Part shown: piece by piece, positions 1-6,195 of the stretch
Layout of the letters: each line of letters opens with the position of its first letter
Numbering within the stretch: the first letter of the stretch is position 1
Assembly (NCBI GenBank): GCA_020861125.1
Contig: JAJBSZ010000107.1
Coordinates: 1-8,886 of the forward strand
DNA length: 8,886 nucleotides
Origin: Planctomycetota bacterium
GTDB lineage: Bacteria > Planctomycetota > SZUA-567
Direction of reading: 5' to 3'
Position numbers and translations under genes: made by a program
Notes under the pieces: model-generated
Database searches by the model: none
What the model saw: only the letters and a program-made list of their open reading frames with translations
What the model was told of the DNA's origin: nothing

Positions 1-396
1 GGCGGTAAGGTGGGAAAACAGGGTTCGGTCATGCACATGTTCCAGCGCAAGGGCGTTTTCCAAATCGAAAAGGACAAGATGGACGAGGAGACGCTCCTGG
101 ACATCGTTCTCGATGCCGGCGCCGAGGACGTGGTGGATCAGGACACCTTTTTCGAGGTTGTCACCGACCCCACCGCGTTCCTGGCTGTGGGCGAGGCGCT
201 GGAAAAGGCCGGGGTGGAATCGCAGGTGTCCGAGCTGCAGCTTATACCCGACAACCGCATCGAAGTAAGCCTCGAGTCGGCCCAAAAAATATCCAAGCTC
301 ATCGATCTCCTGGAGGAAAACGAGGACGTCCAAAACGTGTACACCAATTTCGACGTCTCCGCCGAGGCTGCCGCGCAGATGGAAGCCGAGGTCTAG
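1..396 (+). CDS. yebC: YebC/PmpR (TACO1) family protein, C-terminal part
   Basis: The reading frame is open from the first base, so the gene starts upstream; 131 residues are visible of a family usually about 240-250 long. The visible part begins with a GGK..GKQGSVMHMF segment, matching the family's conserved G-SGSV--xF region, followed by the E(D/E)VV-type acidic stretch and a C-terminal alpha/beta domain ending in D-VQNVYTNFDV, the usual family ending (NVYxNxD). YebC proteins were long annotated as transcriptional regulators; TACO1 acts in mitochondrial translation, and bacterial members have more recently been linked to ribosome function. The gene lies directly upstream of an RNA methyltransferase, which agrees with a translation-related role. 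In many proteobacteria yebC precedes ruvC; ruvC does not follow here. The family call is very secure; the exact molecular role in this organism is not shown by the sequence. Confidence 0.93.
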   Translation, partial: GGKVGKQGSVMHMFQRKGVFQIEKDKMDEETLLDIVLDAGAEDVVDQDTFFEVVTDPTAFLAVGEALEKAGVESQVSELQLIPDNRIEVSLESAQKISKLIDLLEENEDVQNVYTNFDVSAEAAAQMEAEV

Positions 397-1257
397 GTGA
401 TACCGCGCGCAACCCTCCTCAGCGCCAAACGTCTTGCCAGCCGCGCCAACCCCAGAATTAAGGAATGGGCCGGCCTGGACGATCGCGACCGGCGGGAGGC
501 GGGCGGCCTCACCCTGGCGGAGGGCGCGCGGCTGGTGGCGGAGGGGTTGCGGGTGAAGGCTGGTTCCCCCTTTCAGCCGGCGGCGCTTTTGGTGTCTGAC
601 GCCGGCGCCGGCCGGCCGGAGGCGGGGGACTGCTTTACCCGGGCGGAAGCGTTGGGAGTGGCGCGTTTCAGCCTGTCTGACGACTGTTTCCGCAAGATTT
701 CGCCGCGCAAAGGGTCCGACGGTCTGGCGCTCGTCATGACCACGGACTACCAGTCGGCCGACCTGGCGGTACTGGATAGGCCTGACGCCCGGTGGCTGGT
801 GGCCGCCGGAATCCAGGATCCCGGCAATGCCGGAGCGCTGGCCCGGACCGCCCTGGCCGCCGGCTGGTTCGGTTGCCTGTATCTTGACAGTACCGATCCG
901 CGATCGCCCAAATTCCTGCGCGGCAGTATGGGTGCGGCATTTCACCTTCCCTGCATTTCGGCAACGACCGAGGAATTTCTGGACCACTGCCGGCACCGGC
1001 ACGTGCGCCTTTTGGTCGCCTCCGCCGATCCGCGCTTTCCCGACTACCGGAGGGCCGACTACCAGCCGCCGCTGGCGTTGGTGGTGGGCGGGGAACGGGG
1101 GGTGCCGGATACGGTTGCCGCTCTCGCCACGGCGCAAGCCCATATCCCGCTGGACGGCGGCGTGGAGAGTCTCAATCTGGCGGTGGCTGCCGGCATCCTG
1201 CTTTTCGAGGCGCGTCGTCACCCGGAAGGGCGTGTCGCCCCGGGCACCACGGCGTAG
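397..1257 (+). CDS. SpoU/TrmH (SPOUT) family RNA 2'-O-ribose methyltransferase
   Basis: This 286-residue protein probably transfers a methyl group from SAM to a ribose 2'-OH in rRNA or tRNA. Residues 1-110 resemble the L30e-like substrate-binding domain (LAEGARLVAEGLR near 40-52). Residues 130-275 form the knotted SPOUT domain with all three motifs: IQDPGNAGALARTA (139-152, with the asparagine and arginine of motif 1), LVVGGERG (about 228-235, motif 2, one residue shorter than the common GxEGxG form) and IPLDGGVESLNLAVAAGILLFE (250-271, motif 3). The GTG start directly abuts the TAG stop of the yebC-like gene, with a GAGG ribosome-binding site at 388-391 inside that gene, so the two are probably cotranscribed and translationally coupled. 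The target nucleotide cannot be told from sequence; RlmB-like 23S rRNA methylation is one possibility. The proline- and glycine-rich C-terminal tail has no recognised motif. Confidence 0.9.
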   Translation: MIPRATLLSAKRLASRANPRIKEWAGLDDRDRREAGGLTLAEGARLVAEGLRVKAGSPFQPAALLVSDAGAGRPEAGDCFTRAEALGVARFSLSDDCFRKISPRKGSDGLALVMTTDYQSADLAVLDRPDARWLVAAGIQDPGNAGALARTALAAGWFGCLYLDSTDPRSPKFLRGSMGAAFHLPCISATTEEFLDHCRHRHVRLLVASADPRFPDYRRADYQPPLALVVGGERGVPDTVAALATAQAHIPLDGGVESLNLAVAAGILLFEARRHPEGRVAPGTTA

Positions 1258-1263
1258 CGCCAA

Positions 1264-1284
1264 CGGGCAGGGGCCGTCTGCCCG
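1264..1284 (+). terminator. GC-rich hairpin after the RNA methyltransferase gene, possible terminator
   Basis: A perfect 7-bp stem (cgggcag at 1264-1270 pairing with ctgcccg at 1278-1284) encloses a 7-base loop and starts 7 bases after the methyltransferase stop codon. It lies between that gene and the next promoter, where a terminator would be expected. No T-run follows, so it is not a standard intrinsic terminator. It may act with Rho, protect the transcript's 3' end, or do nothing. Confidence 0.35.
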
Positions 1285-1296
1285 GAGCCGCCCGTC

Positions 1297-1325
1297 TTGA
1301 CAGGGCCGGAATTTCGGCGTACAGT
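1297..1325 (+). promoter_or_regulatory. Sigma70-like promoter for the HPt gene
   Basis: A perfect -35 hexamer TTGACA (1297-1302) is followed by exactly 17 bases and a TACAGT -10 element (1320-1325, 4 of 6 matches to TATAAT). Transcription would start near 1332, about 30 bases before the GTG start of the HPt gene. Position and spacing make this the best promoter candidate in the window. It suggests the HPt gene is expressed separately from the upstream pair. Confidence 0.65.
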
Positions 1326-1360
1326 ACCCGTGTAGATCAGCCTGCCGGAAGGAGGGTATC

Positions 1361-1714
1361 GTGGAAGACGATGTCGTATTCAATATGGAGCAGTTGCTCA
1401 ATTCGACGTGCGACGATCGCGAACTCGCCAGTCAGGTGGTTGGTGTTTTTCTCTCGGATATTCCTGTCCAGTTGCAGGAACTGGACAAGGCGCTGGCCGC
1501 GGGCGACGCCAAAACGGCCGAACGGGTCGCCCATTCCATAAAAGGCGCTTCCGCCACGGTGGGGGGATGCCTGCTGCGGGATGTCGCCTTCGCCTGCGAA
1601 CAGTACGGTCGAGAAGCGCGACTGGCCGATCTCCAGTCCCGGGTCCGCGACCTCCGGGACAGCTTCGAAGCCCTGAAAACCGCCCTGCTTGCCGCCGGTT
1701 TTACGGCGGAGTGA
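1361..1714 (+). CDS. Stand-alone HPt (histidine phosphotransfer) domain protein
   Basis: This 117-residue protein is essentially one HPt domain, a four-helix bundle that relays phosphate between receiver domains in multistep phosphorelays. The phosphoacceptor is probably His58 in the AHSIKGASATVGG motif, which matches the HPt signature AHxLKGxxxxxG. The region before it (FLSDIPVQLQELDKAL, residues 30-45) is the usual first core helix, and the rest is helical. No signal peptide, membrane segment, kinase or receiver is present, so it should be cytoplasmic and act in trans. The GTG start is supported by an AAGGAGG ribosome-binding site at 1349-1355, five bases upstream. The gene has its own promoter and no neighbour in signalling, so its partners must be encoded elsewhere. 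The domain call is strong; the pathway is unknown. Confidence 0.85.
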   Translation: MEDDVVFNMEQLLNSTCDDRELASQVVGVFLSDIPVQLQELDKALAAGDAKTAERVAHSIKGASATVGGCLLRDVAFACEQYGREARLADLQSRVRDLRDSFEALKTALLAAGFTAE

Positions 1715-1763
1715 CCTCCCCCCGGCCATCTCTACATCTGACGCGGCCTCCCACGGTGGCGGT

Positions 1764-1790
1764 ATCGTGAAGGCGATTTTGGCCCACGAT
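1764..1790 (+). other. Imperfect hairpin between the HPt and aminotransferase genes
   Basis: The arms atcgtg (1764-1769) and cacgat (1785-1790) pair perfectly, and an inner ggc/gcc pair (1772-1774 with 1782-1784) extends the stem after a two-base bulge, leaving a 7-base loop. No T-run follows, so it is not a clear terminator. It lies in the 113-base gap between the HPt stop and the aminotransferase start, where no convincing promoter is seen. Function is unknown and chance is possible. Confidence 0.25.
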
Positions 1791-1827
1791 CTCCTTCTTG
1801 ACTACGTACTAGCCCCAGGAGCCGTTT

Positions 1828-3009
1828 ATGGAAATGCCGTTGGCCAATCGTCTGGAAAAACTCCCGCCTTACCTTTTTGCCGACCTCCGCCGGAAAATTG
1901 CCGAAAAAAAGGCTCAGGGCGTGCCGGTCATCACCCTTGGCATTGGCGACCCCGACACCCCCACCCCCGAACCGGTGGTGGCGGAGCTGATCCGTGCCGT
2001 CACCGATACAACGGACGACGATCGCCATCGGTATGGCTGCGACTGTCCTGTGGCGGATTTGCCCGAGGCGATCCGCCGGTTTTACCACCGCCGCTATGGC
2101 GTCACCCTCAGGCCCGAGCAGGTAGCCGTCACCTCCGGCTCCAAGGACGCCATTGTCCAGTTCTGCATGGGCTTGCTCAATCCCGGCGATATGGGGATTG
2201 CGCCTCTGCCCGGGTATCCGACCTACAATATCGGGCATGTCTTCTGTTCGGCCACGACCCATTACGTGCCGCTCCGCCGCGACAACGCCTGGCTGTTGGA
2301 TTTTTCGGAGATCCCGCCGGAAGTGGCCCAATCGGCCAAGCTCCTGTGGATCAACTATCCCAACAACCCCACCACCGCCGTGGCGCCGCTGGAGTTTTTC
2401 CGGCAGGCGGTGGAATTCGGACGCAAGCACAACATTCTCATCTGCCATGACTCCGCCTATTCGGAAAATACCTACGACGGATATAAGGCGCCGTCGATCC
2501 TCGAAGTGCCGGGGGCGGAGGACACGGCCGTGGAATTCTACTCCCTGTCCAAGGGCTTCAGCATGACCGGCTGGCGGGTGGGCTGCGTGGTCGGCAATCC
2601 GTCCGCGGTGCGGGCGCTGCGGCTGGTCAAGGACAATGTCGATAACGGCATGCTCCGGGCCATTCAGTTCGCCGCCGCCAAGGCGCTCGATTCCATCGAG
2701 ACGCTGGCGCCACCCATCAATGCCATCTACGGGCGGCGGCGGGATATGGTGGTGGCGGCGCTGGCCGAGGCCGGCTGGCCGGTGGAAATTCCCAAGGCGA
2801 CGATCTATGTCTGGGCGCCGGTTCCGGAAAAGTACCACGGCTCGTCCGCCGCCTTCGCCACGGATCTCCTGGAAAAGGCGGGTGTGGTGGTGACGCCGGG
2901 CCGTGGCTACGGCGTGACCGGCGACGGGTTTTACCGGATCTCCCTCACCTATCCGGACGCGGTGCTCCAGGAAGCGTTGGAGCGGATCATACGCCTGGCG
3001 AAATCGTGA
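1828..3009 (+). CDS. dapL: Class I/II PLP-dependent aminotransferase, LL-diaminopimelate aminotransferase (DapL) type
   Basis: This 393-residue protein is a complete fold-type I aminotransferase. The N-terminus (NRLEKLPPYLFADL) and LGIGDPDTPTP (37-47) closely follow proteins annotated as LL-diaminopimelate aminotransferase, which make LL-DAP directly from tetrahydrodipicolinate in lysine and peptidoglycan synthesis. Visible active-site features are SGSKD (103-107, PLP phosphate contact), NYPNNPTT (176-183), HDSAY (207-211, Asp208 for the pyridine nitrogen), SLSK with Schiff-base Lys242, TGWRVG (Arg250) and Arg370 in YRISLT, the expected substrate-carboxylate arginine. An AGGAG ribosome-binding site at 1817-1821 lies six bases before the ATG. 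The loop after Tyr69 reads GCDCP, unlike the usual PSYEG-type segment. A terminator closes the gene, so it is either monocistronic or transcribed from the HPt promoter. Aminotransferase is certain; DapL specificity is likely, but a related amino-acid aminotransferase is possible. Confidence 0.8.
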   Translation: MEMPLANRLEKLPPYLFADLRRKIAEKKAQGVPVITLGIGDPDTPTPEPVVAELIRAVTDTTDDDRHRYGCDCPVADLPEAIRRFYHRRYGVTLRPEQVAVTSGSKDAIVQFCMGLLNPGDMGIAPLPGYPTYNIGHVFCSATTHYVPLRRDNAWLLDFSEIPPEVAQSAKLLWINYPNNPTTAVAPLEFFRQAVEFGRKHNILICHDSAYSENTYDGYKAPSILEVPGAEDTAVEFYSLSKGFSMTGWRVGCVVGNPSAVRALRLVKDNVDNGMLRAIQFAAAKALDSIETLAPPINAIYGRRRDMVVAALAEAGWPVEIPKATIYVWAPVPEKYHGSSAAFATDLLEKAGVVVTPGRGYGVTGDGFYRISLTYPDAVLQEALERIIRLAKS

Positions 3010-3033
3010 CGGCACCATGACCGGAAGGTGAAT

Positions 3034-3062
3034 CCCCCTGGCATGGTCCAGGGGGTTTTTGT
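3034..3062 (+). terminator. Intrinsic terminator after the aminotransferase gene
   Basis: A perfect 8-bp stem (ccccctgg at 3034-3041 with ccaggggg at 3048-3055) encloses the 6-base loop catggt and is followed at once by five Ts (3056-3060). It begins 25 bases after the stop codon. This is a textbook Rho-independent terminator and the clearest transcript end in the window. Confidence 0.9.
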
Positions 3063-3067
3063 ATGAT
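3038..3067 (+). promoter_or_regulatory. Weak candidate promoter for the folK operon
   Basis: TATGAT (3062-3067) matches 5 of 6 positions of a -10 element and lies about 84 bases before the folK ATG. The best -35 is CTGGCA (3038-3043, 4 of 6) at 18-base spacing, and it lies inside the terminator stem. A promoter is expected here because the strong terminator cuts the operon off from upstream transcription. The particular hexamers are tentative. Confidence 0.35.
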
Positions 3068-3150
3068 AAGCCACTGCCGCGGTGCGGATCGGGAGCGGCG
3101 GGTGGCGGGAATATTTCTCCGGCGCCAGAGCGCTGGTTGGTACTCGTGTA

Positions 3151-3666
3151 ATGGCCATTGCCTATCTCGCTCTCGGTTCCAATCTGGGGGATCGCCAGCA
3201 GGCGATCGGGTCGGCGGTGACCGGGCTGGGTGCCTTGCCCTGTGTCGACCGCCTGCGGGTGGCGGGGCTGTACGAAACGCCGCCGGTGGGCGGCCCGGCG
3301 GGGCAGGGGCCGTACCTCAATACCGCCTGCGAGATGGAGGTGCGGGGCGACCCGTGGCGCCTGTTGCGGGACACCCAGGACCTGGAGCGCCGCCTCGGGC
3401 GGCAACGGGAGCGAGAGATCCGGTGGGGACCGCGGGTCATCGATATCGACCTCCTCCTCTGGGACGACCTGATCGTCGACCAACCTCGCCCGTCCTGGCC
3501 GGAACTGATTTTGCCCCATCCGCGCCTGGTGGAACGGGCGTTCGTCCTGTTGCCGCTGGCGGAATTGGCGCCCCACGCGCTTGTGCCCACGACGCGCCTG
3601 ACCGTGGCTGAACACCTGAAAATGATTGGTCTGGTTCATGAAGGAATACGACGCCTACCTCTTTGA
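3151..3666 (+). CDS. folK: 2-amino-4-hydroxy-6-hydroxymethyldihydropteridine pyrophosphokinase (HPPK)
   Basis: FolK transfers pyrophosphate from ATP to 6-hydroxymethyl-7,8-dihydropterin, the step before dihydropteroate synthase in folate biosynthesis. The 171-residue length is typical for a single-domain enzyme. Key motifs are ALGSNLGDR (7-15), YETPPVGGP (41-49), RWGPRVIDIDLLL (91-103, with Asp98 and Asp100 as the Mg-binding pair and Arg91/Arg95 at the ATP site) and LPHPRLVERAFVLLPL (121-136). The ATG at 3151 is chosen because homologues start a few residues before the LGSN motif. An in-frame GTG at 3082 would add 23 residues with no family support, and neither start has a clear ribosome-binding site. 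The gene opens the five-gene operon and overlaps the next gene by 29 bases. Confidence 0.93.
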   Translation: MAIAYLALGSNLGDRQQAIGSAVTGLGALPCVDRLRVAGLYETPPVGGPAGQGPYLNTACEMEVRGDPWRLLRDTQDLERRLGRQREREIRWGPRVIDIDLLLWDDLIVDQPRPSWPELILPHPRLVERAFVLLPLAELAPHALVPTTRLTVAEHLKMIGLVHEGIRRLPL

Positions 3667-4306
3667 TGCCGACGGCACCATCATGGATACGCGTGAACTG
3701 ATCTACCAGTGCTTTGCCCATGTCGGCCGGACGCAGGCGGTGCCGGTGCCGGACCGGGCATTCGTCAATTCCAAGACCGGCCTGCCGGTGCAAACGCATC
3801 TGCGCGAACTGGTCGGCTACGACCGGCCGGCGGAATTTTACGATCAGGCTATCGCCGCTTATACCGACCACATGCAGGCCATCTACCGCAGCCATCTCGC
3901 CACCTTTCCCGGCGTCCGGGAGGGTCTGGCGGAGCTGGCGGCCCGGGGCAAGAAGCTGGCGGTGGTGACCTCCCGGCGTCGGGCCAGCCTCGAGCTGTTT
4001 CTCGACGCTTTGGATTTGCAGGATTTCTTTGCCGTGTTGGTGACGCCCGAGGATACGGAACGCCACAAACCGGATCCGGCCCCGGCGGTATTTGCCATGC
4101 GCCGCTTGGCGGCCGATCCGGCCGGCACCGTGTTCATTGGCGACGCCGAATTCGATATCCGCTGTGGCCACGCGGCGGGAACCGAAACCGTGTATGTGGC
4201 GTGGGGCGGGGTGGCGTATAAAACCTGGCCGTTGCAGCCCGATCTGGTGGTTCACCAGTTTCGGGAGCTGTTGCCGGATGGAAAGGATACACATGCGGGT
4301 GATTGA
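3638..4306 (+). CDS. HAD-superfamily phosphatase, phosphoglycolate phosphatase (Gph/PpaX)-like
   Basis: This 222-residue protein has every catalytic motif of a HAD phosphohydrolase: FDADGT (9-14; nucleophile Asp10, acid/base Asp12), VTSRR (110-114; motif II Thr111), HKPDP (143-147; Lys144) and IGDAEFD (167-173; Asp169 and Asp173). Residues 16-85 form the helical type-1 cap typical of the phosphoglycolate phosphatase/beta-phosphoglucomutase group. It should dephosphorylate a small soluble metabolite in the cytoplasm. The substrate cannot be predicted; phosphoglycolate, pyrophosphate, or house-cleaning of sugar or cofactor phosphates are all possible. The ATG at 3638 is preferred because LFDADGT then starts at residue 8, as usual; a TTG at 3626 would add four residues. 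It overlaps folK by 29 bases and panC by 14, so it is translated as part of that unit, which hints at a role in folate or pantothenate metabolism. Confidence 0.87.
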   Translation: MKEYDAYLFDADGTIMDTRELIYQCFAHVGRTQAVPVPDRAFVNSKTGLPVQTHLRELVGYDRPAEFYDQAIAAYTDHMQAIYRSHLATFPGVREGLAELAARGKKLAVVTSRRRASLELFLDALDLQDFFAVLVTPEDTERHKPDPAPAVFAMRRLAADPAGTVFIGDAEFDIRCGHAAGTETVYVAWGGVAYKTWPLQPDLVVHQFRELLPDGKDTHAGD

Positions 4307-5159
4307 GGATCTGGCGGAAATGCGGGCCGAAGCGGTGGACATGGCCGCCCGACGGGTGGAGTGCGGCTTGGTGCCCACCATGGGTGCGCTGCACGCGGGC
4401 CACCTCTCGCTGATGGAACGGAGTACCGCCGAAAACGACCTCACCGTCGTCTCCATTTTTGTCAATCCGACCCAGTTCATGCCGGGCGAGGATTTCGAAA
4501 CGTACCCCCGCACCTGGGAGGAAGATTTGGAAGCGGCGGAACGGGCTGGCGTGGACATCGTGTTCCATCCTTCCGCCGAGGCCATGTACCCGCCCCGGGC
4601 GCAAACCTCGGTGCAGGTGCATGGGCTGACCCGGGGCCTGTGCGGCATGTCGCGGGGACAGGGGCATTTTCGGGGCGTGACCACGGTGGTGGCCAAACTG
4701 TTCAATCTGGTGCGGCCGACCCGGGCCTATTTTGGCCAGAAGGACGCCCAACAGGCCTTGGTGATCCAGCGTATGGTGATCGACCTGAACTTCCCGCTGG
4801 AGGTGGTGGTGTGTCCCATCATCCGCGAGGAGGACGGCCTGGCCCTATCCAGCCGCAACCGCAATCTGCCGCCGGAACTGCGGGACCGCGCCCTGGCCCT
4901 CCGCGAAGCGCTGGTCCTGGGCCGATCCATGATCCGCGGGCGGGAATACGACGCGTTCAAACTCACCTCCGCCATGGCTGAACGCATCCTGCGGGACGAT
5001 GCCATCGAACTTGACTACCTCGATATCGTCTCCCCGGAAACCCTCGAGGAAGTGGAAAAGGTGGACGACCTGGTGTTGATGGCCGGCGCCATGACCATCG
5101 GCGGCGTCCGCCTGATCGACAATATTCTGGTAGGACCGGACGGCCCGTGGGAGGACTGA
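4293..5159 (+). CDS. panC: Pantothenate synthetase (pantoate-beta-alanine ligase)
   Basis: PanC condenses pantoate and beta-alanine with ATP, through a pantoyl-adenylate, to make pantothenate, the coenzyme A precursor. The 288-residue length is normal. Signature motifs are intact: PTMGALHAGH (28-37, the HxxH-type nucleotide-binding site with His34 and His37), NPTQF (58-62), GQGHFRGVTTVVAKLFN (122-138), YFGQKDAQQ (146-154) and REEDGLALSSRN (178-189, the KMSKS-like loop). The segment before GHFRG is SRGQ, one residue longer than the common form. The ATG at 4293 is preceded by AAGGA (4283-4287) at five-base spacing and overlaps the HAD gene by 14 bases. No panB or panD lies in the window, so the rest of the pathway must be elsewhere. 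Confidence 0.96.
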   Translation: MRVIEDLAEMRAEAVDMAARRVECGLVPTMGALHAGHLSLMERSTAENDLTVVSIFVNPTQFMPGEDFETYPRTWEEDLEAAERAGVDIVFHPSAEAMYPPRAQTSVQVHGLTRGLCGMSRGQGHFRGVTTVVAKLFNLVRPTRAYFGQKDAQQALVIQRMVIDLNFPLEVVVCPIIREEDGLALSSRNRNLPPELRDRALALREALVLGRSMIRGREYDAFKLTSAMAERILRDDAIELDYLDIVSPETLEEVEKVDDLVLMAGAMTIGGVRLIDNILVGPDGPWED

Positions 5160-5800
5160 GGGTTGGGCGAAACGGCGATAGGGCGCCCGCCGCCGGGAAA
5201 TCCACCTGGAAGCCGGGCAACGTAGTTGTACCGGCGCCGGCGGCGCTGGTGAGCTGCCAACGGCCGGGGGAACGGCCCAACTGCCTAACTGTGGCCTGGT
5301 GCGGCAATGTCAACAGCGATCCCGCCATGCTATCCATCTCGGTACGCCCGTCGCGCCATTCCCATGCCATTATCCGGGACACCGGCGAGTTCGTGGTGAA
5401 CATCCCTTCCCGCCGGCTGGCCTGGGCGGTGGATTACTGCGGCGTGGCGTCGGGGCGGGAGGTGGACAAATTCACCCACTGCGGCCTGACCCCCGCGACC
5501 ATGGCCGGGGTTGCCTGCCCGGCGGTGGCGGAATGCCCGATCGGTATCGCCTGCCGGGTGGAGCAACGGGTACCGTTGGGATCCCACGATCTCTTTCTGG
5601 CCACCGTTACCGAGGTCATGGTGGAGAGCGCTCTCCTGGAGCCGGGCGGGCGCTTTGCCCTCGAACGGGCCGATCTTCTCTGCTACGCCCACGGCTTTTA
5701 TTATACCCTGGGCCGTCGCGTCGGTCATTTCGGCTGGTCCGTGCGCAAAAAGACGGCTTCCGGCAAGGTACGGCATGGCAAATCCGGCAAAAAACCGTAA
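5147..5800 (+). CDS. Flavin reductase-like (flavoredoxin-type FMN-binding split barrel) protein
   Basis: This protein of about 217 residues belongs to the flavin reductase-like domain family, whose members bind FMN in a split beta-barrel and act as flavin reductases or as electron carriers (flavoredoxins). Evidence is the NCLTVAWCGNVNSDPAMLSISV segment (45-66, shown in part), the EFVVNIPS strand (81-88), SGREVDKF (102-109, close to the SGR-xDKF signature) and GSHDLFLATV (145-154). The substrate or redox partner is not known. The only usable start in frame is GTG at 5147, inside the end of panC; it has no strong ribosome-binding site (AGGA at 5132-5135 is distant), so translation probably depends on coupling to panC. 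The basic C-terminal tail (KK..GK..HGKSGKK) overlaps the next gene's start and has no known role. Confidence 0.82.
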   Translation: MGGLRVGRNGDRAPAAGKSTWKPGNVVVPAPAALVSCQRPGERPNCLTVAWCGNVNSDPAMLSISVRPSRHSHAIIRDTGEFVVNIPSRRLAWAVDYCGVASGREVDKFTHCGLTPATMAGVACPAVAECPIGIACRVEQRVPLGSHDLFLATVTEVMVESALLEPGGRFALERADLLCYAHGFYYTLGRRVGHFGWSVRKKTASGKVRHGKSGKKP

Positions 5801-6185
5801 CGGTAAGCCGCCCCGTCGTCTCTGCCTTGCATCCCGGCAGGGAACAGATGATGCCGCCGGGTTTTTCCAACGGGTCTACGCAGTGGTCGCGACCATCCCG
5901 CCGGGAAAGGTGATGACCTACGGGCAGATAGCTTCCGTTTTGGGCGGATTTCATTCCGGCCGGACGGTGGGCTTCGCCATGCGGGCGGCTCCCGCCGAAC
6001 GTGGTTTGCCGTGCCACCGGGTGGTGAACCGCAACGGAGAGATGGCACCGGGGTGGTGTTTTGGCGGCGCCGACCGGCAGCGGGATATCCTGCGGCGGGA
6101 AGGGGTGGCGTTCCGGCCGGATGGGCGGGTGGACCTGGAACGCTCCCGGTTCGAGCCGCCGTTGGATCCGCCGCCGCTGGCGTAG
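5775..6185 (+). CDS. MGMT-family protein: compact methylated-DNA-cysteine methyltransferase domain
   Basis: This 136-residue protein contains the C-terminal, DNA-binding domain of O6-alkylguanine-DNA alkyltransferases and lacks the usual N-terminal ribonuclease-H-like domain. Visible elements are FFQRVYAVVATIPPGKVMTYGQIA (parts of 30-53), the helix-turn-helix region with arginine finger Arg63 in SGRTVGFAMR, and PCHRVV (79-84) with acceptor Cys80. Full MGMT/Ogt proteins remove alkyl groups from O6-guanine by suicidal transfer to this cysteine. The short architecture resembles alkyltransferase-like (ATL) proteins, but those usually have Trp in place of the Cys. Either direct repair or lesion recognition is therefore possible. 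The ATG at 5775 has AAGG at 5765-5768 and overlaps the flavin reductase-like gene by 26 bases; the open frame extends further upstream but with no family similarity. It is the last gene of the operon and converges on the next with a 10-base gap. Confidence 0.85.
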   Translation: MANPAKNRNGKPPRRLCLASRQGTDDAAGFFQRVYAVVATIPPGKVMTYGQIASVLGGFHSGRTVGFAMRAAPAERGLPCHRVVNRNGEMAPGWCFGGADRQRDILRREGVAFRPDGRVDLERSRFEPPLDPPPLA

Positions 6186-6195
6186 CCGCACCGCG

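Noticed and set aside
1798..1803. TTGACT just upstream of the aminotransferase as a -35 element
   Set aside because: The position 16-18 bases downstream holds no -10-like hexamer and would fall on the ribosome-binding site and start codon.
1905..1911. An A_AAA_AAG heptamer in frame near codon 26 of the aminotransferase, the dnaX-type slippery sequence
   Set aside because: It encodes an ordinary Glu-Lys-Lys stretch, no stimulatory hairpin or upstream Shine-Dalgarno-like element was evident, and the -1 frame ends after about 30 codons with no meaningful product.
3082..3150. An upstream GTG start for folK
   Set aside because: The extra 23 residues have no family support and there is no ribosome-binding site before 3082.
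1732..3639. A 635-codon open frame on the minus strand across the aminotransferase and folK genes
   Set aside because: It is antisense to two clearly recognised genes, spans a strong plus-strand terminator, is rich in Arg/His/Gly/Pro as expected for GC-rich shadow frames, and shows no domain I recognise.
3437..4705. A 422-codon minus-strand open frame across folK, HAD and panC
   Set aside because: It is a shadow of three well-supported plus-strand genes, with low-complexity composition and no recognisable motif.
5511..5774. An upstream start for the MGMT-like protein that would supply an N-terminal domain
   Set aside because: The translated segment is a Trp/Arg/Pro-rich shadow of the flavin reductase-like gene and does not resemble the MGMT N-terminal domain.
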